From the NCBI GenBank assembly GCA_016234025.1, contig JACQLL010000012.1:1-16875 (forward strand): a stretch of DNA of 16,875 bases, written 5' to 3'. Made by a program: the position numbers and the translations under genes. Source of the stretch: Candidatus Pacearchaeota archaeon (GTDB lineage: Archaea; Nanobdellota; Nanobdellia; Pacearchaeales; GW2011-AR1). The notes under the pieces are model-generated. The model had not been told where the DNA came from. It did not search any database and was given only the letters and a program-made list of their open reading frames with translations. This document shows positions 6,192-13,054 of this stretch, piece by piece; within the stretch, counting starts at the first letter, position 1; each line of letters opens with the position of its first letter.

Positions 6192-6376
6192 TATAGCAAA
6201 AGACTTAAGTATTCTTCCAATTGGTCTTTTGCTATATTCGAGGGAACAAAAAGCTTGGTAAATTATTTTGGTCTCTCGCTATAGATAAATTGCCTTTGCA
6301 ATTTATAGTCAACGACATTAATAACTCCCTGTTTTGTCGTTGACTTATTAGGGAAAGACTTTCGTCTTTCACTATA
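6192..6376. repeat. Hairpin array C (five hairpins)
   Basis: Five inverted repeats in a row fill the space between two minus-strand genes: TATAGCAAAAGAC/GTCTTTTGCTATA (6192-6204/6224-6236, perfect 13 bp); CGAGGGAACAAAA/TTTTGGTCTCTCG (6239-6251/6266-6278, two imperfect pairs); ATAAATTGC/GCAATTTAT (6285-6293/6298-6306, loop CTTT); AGTCAACGACA/TGTCGTTGACT (6307-6317/6335-6345); GAAAGAC/GTCTTTC (6353-6359/6364-6370, loop TTTC). The last is set in the same TTAGGGAA...TTCACTATAA frame as the 39-bp unit at 124-162. CTATA or TATAG recurs at the hairpin boundaries. Confidence 0.88.
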
Positions 6377-6380
6377 ATTT

Positions 6381-9300
6381 TTAATTTCTCACAACTTCGC
6401 CAGTCAAAGATTCTTTATCCTCCCATCCGCTTGGCGTATCTTCTTCGAAATCATCTCTGAACTGTGAGCATTCTTTTCTGTTGTCTGGATTCTCGCAGTA
6501 TTCTCTGCATTCTTCTTCATTCTTGCAGCCACCTGGACCTTCTCTTCCTTCTTCATTTTCATGTTCTCCATCACCCATCACTCTTTCAAAGAATTGTCTA
6601 GTGAAGAATTTTGCGTGGCTTTCTGCATTTTCTGGTGTGACAACTGCTGAATTCATTAAGCTTCTAAACATGATATACATTTTTACGCCGTCTGTTGTTC
6701 TTTTCACAAAGTTGCCTTCACGAGGTTTCCTGTCCCAAGGAGGACTTTCAAGTTCAACTCTTCTTTGTTCTTCAGAAACAATATTTAAAAGTTTATCAAC
6801 ATCAAGTTCAACTTTCACATTTTCTCCCGGATTTCCTGCGGGAGGCATTGGCTCAAAATACATAAGTTCTTTTTCGTTAATCTGTCCGTAAACATTAAAT
6901 ACAATTTCGCCAGTTTCAAAATCTTTTAACTGCAAGACAAAGTTCTCTCCGTATCTATCGTTGAACTCTCTTACCGCTCTCATGAACTCCTCATCTTCTC
7001 TTAAATCTTGTTTTTCTTCTTCAGAAAGTCTGCCTGTTTTTTCTTGTTCAGGAGGACCGGGCAATTTATGAGCTTCCATTGATTTTTTCATTTCAAGCTT
7101 AAAGAATTCTCTTGAAGGAAAAAGCCAGGTCTTCATGTAAGGAGAAATAATTTCCCTCTCGCCTTCGCCGAATTGACTCGTTGTTTTTATTTCTTCCCAA
7201 AACTCAACACTTCCATATTCTGTTTCGTATTTGAAATTAATCAGTTCGTGCGGAGGCAGAGAAGCTTCTCCCAAGCATTGCAATCTTTCTGTTATTTGCC
7301 GTGAAATGTCGACATCCCTCCAGTAAATTTCATAAATTCCGGAGATGTGCTTTTCCCAATCTTCTGCAGAATTTGCAACATACTGTTCAAAGAACCAGCG
7401 CGCAAATTCTTCGTTCAGGGAATTTTCCAATTCTTTTCTTTGTTTTAGCAGATTTTCAAGGTCTTGCCCGCACCAGTCATTTCCGCCTTGCGAATAATAT
7501 TTATTTTTTATTAAATGAAAATTATTGAATTCATCGTTTCTATCTCCTGCCCAGCCGCCGAACCAGACAAAGCTCTCTGTTTTTCCCTGCGATTCCCTGC
7601 ACGAACCGCCGACGGTGAAGACGAATCTTTCTTCTTTGTGTTGTTCTCTCTCTGGCTCAATCCAAGTATCTTCTCCTTTCAGGCATTTTTCAGAACATTC
7701 GCTTTTGCATAAGTCAAGAGAGTTTTCTCCCTCGCATTTTGCTTCGCAGCTAACTCTGACTTCGTCAACTTTGCATTCTAATTCTTCGCCGCAATCTTCG
7801 CGAATGCAGCCTTCAACACAAGGTCTGATTTCTCGGTCGTAGCATTCTCTGTTGCACCTTTCACCGCATTCGTTTTCTCTTCTTTCTGTTTCATCTCTCT
7901 CTTGCCCTTGCCTATCTTCACCTTCATCGCGCTCTCTTCTTTCTTCATCTTCTCTTTCATCGTCGCGGTTTTCAGAATTGCTTTCTTGAGAATTATCAGA
8001 ATCTTCATTTTGCTCATTTTGGTTGCCCTCGGGGTTTTCATTTTCCTGCTCGTTTGCTCCTTCTTCAGAGCCACCTCCACTTTCTCCTGTGCCTTCTTCT
8101 CCGTCCGGATTTTCTCCTTCGCCAGCGTCTCCGCCATCTCCGACAGTGAAACCAGTAATTTTCATCCTGCTCGCTAAGGTTCTAAAGAAAGAGAAAATTA
8201 CATTGCCTGTAATTTCTGGAGTTTGCTCTGGCTCTACTTCTGGAATTTCTTCTGTTTCTTGTTCCGACTCTTGTTGTTCCTGCGATTCTGGAATTTCTTC
8301 TGTTGTTTCCTCAACTTCCATGGAATCCTGAATTTCTTGTTCTTCGCTCCTGATAGATTCCGGAAGAGTGACGCATCTTCCGTTGCTGCATACATCATTT
8401 TCATTGCCACAATCGCTTTTCACAACGCATTCATCGCCAACAACTTCTATTTCTTCAATTTCTTCTGCTGTTTCGGAAATTCCTTCTTCACATTCAACGC
8501 CCGTTTCTCTCCACAAGCCGTTGGTGCATTCTTCTACAACAACTTCTTCTCCAGACGAGCAATGATTTATTTTTCTTTCGCCGTCAACGCATTCCGGCTC
8601 TCTGCATTCTGTTAACTGCGTGATTTGGCATGCTCCTTCTACGCATGATGCGTCTCCGCATAAAGGATCAATGCAATCTTCGTCTGTCTCACAAGACAAA
8701 TCTTCTAATAAACAAACTGGCTCAAGCGGACAGCCTTTTTCATCTGCACCTGAAAAAATTACTTGACCGGAACATTCTAATGGCTCGTGTTGAAAGCAAG
8801 CTGTGCAGTCCTCGGCGCAAGTTTCCTGTTCATTTTCTTCGCAAAGATGGTTCCCGCAGACGACGACTTTTTCTTCAACAATTTCTTCTTTTGCCTGGCA
8901 AGTCCCGGCAATACAATATAATTCTATTTTTTCTTCGCTTGTCTGATTGTCTTCGCCGACTCTCATAACTGTTTCATAGCCACAAACTTTTCCGCCGCAC
9001 TGCGATTCGGCGCAGTCAATCTGCTGATTGTTATTGTCATCTATATTGTTTGAGCAGATTTCCTCGCCGAATTCCTTGAATTTTTCAACGAGTCTTTTCT
9101 CCCATTGCTCTTGCTCGTAGTAAAATTCTTTTTTCTCATAGCCGGCAAATAATTCAGAGTAAAAGGCCTTTCTTTCTTCGTAATTCGCTGCTCTTAATTC
9201 CTTTTCTGCTTCTCTTCTTTCCTGGTCTTTTTTAATCCAACAATAAGTTCTCTGACACTCCTGCCTTTCTTCTTCTGACATCGTCTCCCAGAAGTTCTGA

Positions 9301-10343
9301 TTTTGTTCAAGTTCTTTATTGACATCGTTTGTGTATTCGTCCCATGCTTGTGCTAATGCCCTGAACTCATGAGACTTTTGCATCGCAGACTGGTAGTTTC
9401 CTGCTTCTAAATCTGATTTCATGTCGTCAACTAATTTCCTTGATTCTTGTTTGAAATCTTCGGTTGTGAAGCTTGAGAATTTTCCTCTTGAATTTGGAAA
9501 CTCCTCCTGAAATTCCTGCTGTCTGAATTCAGGACCCCGCCCTTCAATCCGAATGTCTGTTGGATTTAGCCATTTCCAATTGCAATTTTCGCACCCTTCA
9601 AAACGTATTATTGCTTCAAAATTATCTCCAGCGTAAAGCACAATTTCTTGAATGAGAATTTTCTGGTCTTCTCTCTTGTTTTCAGAGCCAAAGAGGTCGT
9701 TCATTATTTCTTCACAGTCTGCTGGATTTTGGTTGAAGAAGTTGCTAAAAGATTGTTCTGCATTAACGCTTTCTTTTGCAAGAGAGTCTAAATTTTCTTT
9801 GCCGGGAGACTCTGAATATTTTTCTGCAAGCAAGGTTATTTCTTCAATTTTTTCTTTTATGTTAATTTGCCCTTTCTGGCTTTTGAATAATGTTTCAAGA
9901 TGCAGACGATAAAACAAAATTTCCTCGTTGTTTTTTATTTCGATATTGGGCCAAGCGCTTAGCCATAGTTGTATTCTCTTGCCGTCAAAAATTAGTTTTC
10001 TCCATGCGCTGGCTTCGCTGTCAAGTTTTTTTTCGTAGCCGTTTCCATCACGAGTGTCAACCCAGACCCATTTCGTTGTTTCTGTCGGTTTTCCTAATGC
10101 ACTTTCCAGCTGCTCTGCCTTCAAAACTGGATCGTGCTCCCGAGACGTTGCCCCCATTGCTTCAGCCAAATCGCGGCTCAAAGTGGAAGTGTAAACAACG
10201 AGCTGTGCATAATTTATGTTTCCTGATTCGTATTGCTCTGCATGATAGGTTATCTTTTTTATTGTTTCATCTATAGGGTCAGCAAGAGCCGATGGTATAA
10301 GAATAGCCAAAGCTAAAAATAAAATTAATGCCCCCTTTTTCAT
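6381..10343 (-). CDS. Giant secreted cysteine-rich, acidic protein (1320 residues)
   Basis: The largest gene of the window. Residues 1-21 form a signal peptide ending ALADP. Residues 22-425 are mostly charged helices. Residues 430-657 form a Cys-rich region with CSNNIDDNNNQQIDC (430-444), like the MopE-type Asp/Asn/Cys metal-binding motif, and several disulfide knots such as CGNHLCEENEQETCAEDC. An E/Q/P linker leads to ITGNVI (711-716) and a hydrophobic patch to 734. Residues 735-823 are low complexity, first Gly/Glu/Asn and then Arg/Glu/Asp. Twelve cysteines in 826-887 recur as CxxxC. Residues 890-1260 look globular, with many aromatics. The C-terminus has C-x5-C-x3-C-x8-C (1273-1292) and ends near LTGEVV. 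It is probably a cell-surface or secreted protein, perhaps adhesive or metal binding; no enzyme motif is seen. The promoter is at 10365-10372. Confidence 0.85.
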   Translation of the reverse strand: MKKGALILFLALAILIPSALADPIDETIKKITYHAEQYESGNINYAQLVVYTSTLSRDLAEAMGATSREHDPVLKAEQLESALGKPTETTKWVWVDTRDGNGYEKKLDSEASAWRKLIFDGKRIQLWLSAWPNIEIKNNEEILFYRLHLETLFKSQKGQINIKEKIEEITLLAEKYSESPGKENLDSLAKESVNAEQSFSNFFNQNPADCEEIMNDLFGSENKREDQKILIQEIVLYAGDNFEAIIRFEGCENCNWKWLNPTDIRIEGRGPEFRQQEFQEEFPNSRGKFSSFTTEDFKQESRKLVDDMKSDLEAGNYQSAMQKSHEFRALAQAWDEYTNDVNKELEQNQNFWETMSEEERQECQRTYCWIKKDQERREAEKELRAANYEERKAFYSELFAGYEKKEFYYEQEQWEKRLVEKFKEFGEEICSNNIDDNNNQQIDCAESQCGGKVCGYETVMRVGEDNQTSEEKIELYCIAGTCQAKEEIVEEKVVVCGNHLCEENEQETCAEDCTACFQHEPLECSGQVIFSGADEKGCPLEPVCLLEDLSCETDEDCIDPLCGDASCVEGACQITQLTECREPECVDGERKINHCSSGEEVVVEECTNGLWRETGVECEEGISETAEEIEEIEVVGDECVVKSDCGNENDVCSNGRCVTLPESIRSEEQEIQDSMEVEETTEEIPESQEQQESEQETEEIPEVEPEQTPEITGNVIFSFFRTLASRMKITGFTVGDGGDAGEGENPDGEEGTGESGGGSEEGANEQENENPEGNQNEQNEDSDNSQESNSENRDDEREDEERRERDEGEDRQGQERDETERRENECGERCNRECYDREIRPCVEGCIREDCGEELECKVDEVRVSCEAKCEGENSLDLCKSECSEKCLKGEDTWIEPEREQHKEERFVFTVGGSCRESQGKTESFVWFGGWAGDRNDEFNNFHLIKNKYYSQGGNDWCGQDLENLLKQRKELENSLNEEFARWFFEQYVANSAEDWEKHISGIYEIYWRDVDISRQITERLQCLGEASLPPHELINFKYETEYGSVEFWEEIKTTSQFGEGEREIISPYMKTWLFPSREFFKLEMKKSMEAHKLPGPPEQEKTGRLSEEEKQDLREDEEFMRAVREFNDRYGENFVLQLKDFETGEIVFNVYGQINEKELMYFEPMPPAGNPGENVKVELDVDKLLNIVSEEQRRVELESPPWDRKPREGNFVKRTTDGVKMYIMFRSLMNSAVVTPENAESHAKFFTRQFFERVMGDGEHENEEGREGPGGCKNEEECREYCENPDNRKECSQFRDDFEEDTPSGWEDKESLTGEVVRN

Positions 10344-10364
10344 TTTAAAAATAGGATATTTTGC

Positions 10365-10372
10365 TATTTAAA
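10365..10372 (-). promoter_or_regulatory. TATA box for the giant secreted protein
   Basis: TTTAAATA on the minus strand is 22-29 nt upstream of the ATG at 10343. It lies between the start codon and hairpin array D. Confidence 0.75.
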
Positions 10373-10385
10373 TTTTGGGATTTTT

Positions 10386-10550
10386 GTGCTCTGCCCGGAA
10401 TATAGTCCACCAATTTAATCTTTCGGTTGCTTTATTGGTGGACTATAAGGGAACCAACACCGAGAGACTTAGTTGGTTCACTATAATTCTGATCAACGCT
10501 AAAAAGTTTTTGTCATAATTCAGGAGAATTTGTTATTCCGGACAGAGCAC
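10386..10550. repeat. Hairpin array D nested in a 17-bp inverted repeat
   Basis: The outer arms GTGCTCTGCCCGGAATA (10386-10402) and TATTCCGGACAGAGCAC (10534-10550) pair in 16 of 17 positions. Inside lie a perfect 14-bp hairpin TATAGTCCACCAAT/ATTGGTGGACTATA (10401-10414/10434-10447; minus-strand loop contains ACCGAAAGATTAA) and the 39-bp hairpin unit (10448-10486). No target-site duplication flanks the arms and nothing inside is coding. The array sits between two minus-strand genes, 14 nt upstream of a TATA box, so it could affect expression of the giant protein, terminate the upstream gene, or be a small non-autonomous mobile element. Confidence 0.87.
10448..10486 (+). repeat. 39-bp hairpin unit, copy 2
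   Basis: Identical to 124-162 over all 39 bases, in the same orientation. Stem GAACCAAC/GTTGGTTC at 10451-10458/10472-10479. Confidence 0.95.
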
Positions 10551-10558
10551 TGGGGGGA

Positions 10559-11065
10559 TTAAATAAAACCAGATATCTTGTGTTTTATCTCAAGGTAGAT
10601 AATCCAAATCACTAAGAGAATTCCGTCGAGAGTTGCCGGAATGTATGAGCGAAGCTCTGTAGAAAATAAGTCAAGAAAATTCTGAAAACTTGCATCAAGA
10701 ATTATGTGAATTAAAGTTCCGATTGCAAGCATGAGAAAAATTAAACTCAATTTTAGTTTGTGTCGCGAAATATTACAGAGTTTTGCTTTTAAATTGAAAG
10801 TGTTGAAAATTAGAAAAAGAACAAACAACGAAAGTGGGAGGAACAAAGAATGTGTAAATGTATAATGGACGTCCCAGCTTGTAATTCCTAAAAAATTCAA
10901 AATAAAAGAAATTGGAATATCTATATCAGGAAGAACTCCTCCGATTCCGACGATTAAAACGTAATGCAACTGAAACTTCTCCCTGTCTCCCTTTTTCAGA
11001 TAATAATCTCTTATCAGGGAGAATAATAAAATTGGGAATATAATGTGTGTTACTGCTAAAGGCAT
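10559..11065 (-). CDS. YdjM/LexA-binding-like membrane metal-dependent hydrolase
   Basis: A protein of 168 residues with about four to five transmembrane helices. It carries the scattered metal-ligand pattern of the YdjM family: H7 in LAVTHIIF, GGVLPDID (D47, D49), FTHSL (H72) and LIHIILD (H120, D124). Family members are called metal-dependent hydrolases from this pattern; the substrate is unknown and a lipid or phosphoester is often suspected. The minus-strand TATA box GATATATAAAT (11086-11096) directly follows the stop of the upstream PHP gene. Three minus-strand genes follow one another here, each with its own promoter, so shared function is not implied. Confidence 0.8.
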   Translation of the reverse strand: MPLAVTHIIFPILLFSLIRDYYLKKGDREKFQLHYVLIVGIGGVLPDIDIPISFILNFLGITSWDVHYTFTHSLFLPLSLFVLFLIFNTFNLKAKLCNISRHKLKLSLIFLMLAIGTLIHIILDASFQNFLDLFSTELRSYIPATLDGILLVIWIIYLEIKHKISGFI

Positions 11066-11085
11066 TTATGATAAAAGAGAAATTA

Positions 11086-11096
11086 ATTTATATATC
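11086..11096 (-). promoter_or_regulatory. TATA box for the YdjM-like gene
   Basis: ATATATAAAT on the minus strand is 21-31 nt upstream of the ATG at 11065. It touches the stop codon of the upstream gene. Confidence 0.65.
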
Positions 11097-11932
11097 TAAC
11101 TATCTCTTACAAGAAAACCATTTTTTAGTCCCGCTATCGTATAAACCACGGAAGAGAGATGTCTGTATTTTTCCATAAAGCCATTTGAGCCGTAAATCAA
11201 ATCTTCTTCTGCGACTTCTATTAAGCTTGTTCTCAACGATCCCTTGAAATTTTCAGCAGAAAAATCAACATTTTTTAAAATAGTTGCACAACTCAATATT
11301 CCTTTTATTGTATGACTATCTGAAGCTGCATAAATGGGAATGCCAAAACCTCGGGCAAGTTCTTTTTGCATAGAATGGTATTTTTCTCCGAAATTGCCAT
11401 CCCAAATGTTGATTGCATCAAAATATTTAGCATATTTCTCTATATCTCTCTCCTGCAGACTCATTCCTCCAGGACCAAGAACGTGATCTCCTAAGATCAA
11501 AGAATCTTTTTCGTTTTTTGCTTCCTTTAGAACATAGTCGAAATCTCTGCTTTCTGTATTACTTCCTGCTCCAACGAGAAGAACATGTCCTCTCTCCGTA
11601 GGAACTTCCTGTCCGCTAACAAAAGTCACATTGGAATTATCTTTTTTAAAAGAGGCATAATAATTTCTGTCAATTACCTCAAATCCTTCTGTTTCTGCTA
11701 TCTTTTTCAAAACATCAAGCATTTTTTCTGCTCTTTCGTCATCGAAATTAATTATTCCAACCAAAGTATTTTCGTCATGTAAAAAAGAATGTTTCAGTAA
11801 TTTTTCTTCAATTCTATTTTTTGGCTGAAAAAAACCAGTATGACGCCGTGCTCCGATTAAAGGAATTTTTCGATTTATCAAGATGTCATAATGATCTACT
11901 ACATGCGTATGAAAATCTGCCATTATTCTCAT
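11096..11932 (-). CDS. PHP-domain metal-dependent phosphoesterase
   Basis: A soluble protein of 278 residues. PHP motifs appear in order: MADFHTH (D6, H8, H10), SGQEVPTERGHVLLVG (about 106-121, Glu and His ligands), LGDHVLGPGG (about 147-156) and ASDSHT (about 203-208, terminal Asp-x-His). Such a trinuclear metal site hydrolyses phosphoesters. Relatives include histidinol phosphatase-like and nucleotide/oligonucleotide phosphatases, and the substrate cannot be fixed from sequence. The length fits stand-alone PHP proteins. The ATG at 11932 is supported by TTATAAATAG (11954-11963); the internal Met at residue 4 is less well placed. It lies between the YdjM-like and VIT-like genes on the same strand. 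Confidence 0.88.
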   Translation of the reverse strand: MRIMADFHTHVVDHYDILINRKIPLIGARRHTGFFQPKNRIEEKLLKHSFLHDENTLVGIINFDDERAEKMLDVLKKIAETEGFEVIDRNYYASFKKDNSNVTFVSGQEVPTERGHVLLVGAGSNTESRDFDYVLKEAKNEKDSLILGDHVLGPGGMSLQERDIEKYAKYFDAINIWDGNFGEKYHSMQKELARGFGIPIYAASDSHTIKGILSCATILKNVDFSAENFKGSLRTSLIEVAEEDLIYGSNGFMEKYRHLSSVVYTIAGLKNGFLVRDS

Positions 11933-11953
11933 TAAAACCGTAAGAACTTTCCC

Positions 11954-11963
11954 TATTTATAAT
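11954..11963 (-). promoter_or_regulatory. TATA box for the PHP gene
   Basis: TTATAAATAG on the minus strand is 22-31 nt before the ATG at 11932 and abuts the stop codon of the upstream gene. Confidence 0.65.
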
Positions 11964-12511
11964 TAACTCAATACTCCTCTCAAAAAATAGCCAACCAAAA
12001 ATGCAATAAGCGCCGCAACGCCTCCAATTAAAAACGTCTCAAATGACGACTTAATTCTGTTTTTGCCTATGATATTTCCTTTCGCGGCACCGACGATTAA
12101 AAGAGCGATTCCCGTCAGGATAAAAGAGAGCGTGAATTTATTTTCTTCTATAAAAAAAGAAAAGGGGGCGATGATAAAAGAGATTAGAGGAATCATTCCG
12201 ATAATTACAAAAGAAAAGAAAGTAGCAGCTGCGGCTTTTCTCGGCTGTTTGTAGTAGCGGTATTTATGCCCGCGTTGCTCTGCTAATTCGTATTGTGACT
12301 TAGTTGCAAGATAATTTGACATCGCCATCGAAAATCCGTCAGCGAACAAATTAGCAAAACCGAGAATTAAAACGATGACATAATTCAGAGAAGCACCGAC
12401 AACACCGGAAACAACCGCGAACGTTGTCACAGCTCCGTCGATTCCCCCATAAATAAAATCAGAAAGATATTTCCTCTCCATCTTCTTTCTTGAGGTTGAC
12501 CTTTTTAGCAT
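11963..12511 (-). CDS. VIT1/CCC1-family Fe2+/Mn2+ transporter, short form
   Basis: Exports or sequesters ferrous iron or manganese across a membrane, protecting the cell from metal overload. The family core is plain: DFIYGGIDGAVTTFAVVSG (18-36, first helix with the metal-coordinating Asp), GFANLFADGFSMAMSNYLA (51-69, second helix), KSQYELAEQ (helical cytosolic segment), then three hydrophobic helices (about 94-118, 127-145 with LLIVGAAKG, 160-179). At 182 residues it is shorter than plant or yeast VIT1: the cytosolic segment between helices two and three is only about 25 residues and lacks the long Glu-rich metal-binding domain. The start is supported by a minus-strand TATA box at 12529-12537. 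It is divergent from the gene at 12607. Confidence 0.9.
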   Translation of the reverse strand: MLKRSTSRKKMERKYLSDFIYGGIDGAVTTFAVVSGVVGASLNYVIVLILGFANLFADGFSMAMSNYLATKSQYELAEQRGHKYRYYKQPRKAAAATFFSFVIIGMIPLISFIIAPFSFFIEENKFTLSFILTGIALLIVGAAKGNIIGKNRIKSSFETFLIGGVAALIAFLVGYFLRGVLS

Positions 12512-12528
12512 AACTCTCTAAAAAAATT

Positions 12529-12537
12529 AAATATATA
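12529..12537 (-). promoter_or_regulatory. TATA box for the VIT-like gene
   Basis: TATATATTT on the minus strand is 18-26 nt upstream of the ATG at 12511. Confidence 0.55.
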
Positions 12538-12577
12538 GACGTTTATCATAACTTTACAAGAGTGACAATACGAAAGC

Positions 12578-12585
12578 TTTAAATA
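12578..12585 (+). promoter_or_regulatory. TATA box for the gene at 12607
   Basis: TTTAAATA is 22-29 nt before the ATG at 12607. It rules out the GTG at 12586, which would begin directly after the box. Confidence 0.7.
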
Positions 12586-12606
12586 GTGCTGTTTTTTATT
12601 GAAAGT

Positions 12607-13020
12607 ATGACAAAAATATATTATGAGATTATGACTCAACGGGAAGACAGAGATGTTTGTTCTTTTCTTGTAGCGATGGCTTGCAATTTAGCATTTCGTG
12701 GAGAGTTAAGAAATTTGTTTAGAGATTTCAATAACACCCTTGTAAGCGTTTGTCCAAGTCCTTCGACAGAATCGTATGAGAAAGCATTCGGAGAGGAGAG
12801 GATTTTAACACCAAAGACAAGAATTTCTGTCGGCGACAAACATGATTATGATTTTATGTTGTCTCAAGAAGGAGAGAAAATAAAAATCCCAGATAGAAAA
12901 ATCTTAGAGGGTTTTTCTTTTAGATTAGTTGAACTTGTTAGTGGAACATTAGATGCCGATGTTCATCTTTATACGATGGGAGGAAAAAGAAATAAGACAT
13001 TGTGTTTGCATCGCAAATAG
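12607..13020 (+). CDS. Hypothetical protein, 137 residues
   Basis: Not recognised. It is a soluble protein without signal or membrane helix. The N-terminal half is helical, with RDVCSFLVAMACNLAFRGELRNLF containing two of its cysteines. The C-terminal half is mixed, with KHDYDFMLSQEGEKIKIPD and LVELVSGTLDADVHLYTMGG suggesting beta strands. A basic tail ends in KTLCLHRK. The ATG at 12607 is chosen from the TATA box spacing. It lies 34 nt before the nucleotidyltransferase-domain gene, which has its own TATA box, so any link in function is speculative. Confidence 0.7.
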   Translation: MTKIYYEIMTQREDRDVCSFLVAMACNLAFRGELRNLFRDFNNTLVSVCPSPSTESYEKAFGEERILTPKTRISVGDKHDYDFMLSQEGEKIKIPDRKILEGFSFRLVELVSGTLDADVHLYTMGGKRNKTLCLHRK

Positions 13021-13025
13021 ACAAC

Positions 13026-13033
13026 TTTAAATA
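13026..13033 (+). promoter_or_regulatory. TATA box for the nucleotidyltransferase-domain gene
   Basis: TTTAAATA is 22-29 nt before the ATG at 13055, with no Shine-Dalgarno. Confidence 0.7.
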
Positions 13034-13054
13034 AATGCTAAACTAAAAAATAAA

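Noticed and set aside
7778..8137. Lys/Glu-rich 119-residue minus-strand frame
   Set aside because: It is a frame-shifted reading of the acidic low-complexity part of the giant secreted protein gene.
7515..8615. Several plus-strand Phe/Ser-rich frames opposite the giant gene
   Set aside because: They are antisense shadows of a Glu-rich coding region, which lacks stops on the other strand because GAA/GAG reads as TTC/CTC.
10386..10550. Insertion sequence
   Set aside because: It has terminal inverted repeats, but only 165 bp, no transposase and no target-site duplication.
12586..12606. GTG start giving a 144-residue protein
   Set aside because: It lies directly after the TATA box, upstream of where transcription should begin; the ATG at 12607 fits the spacing.
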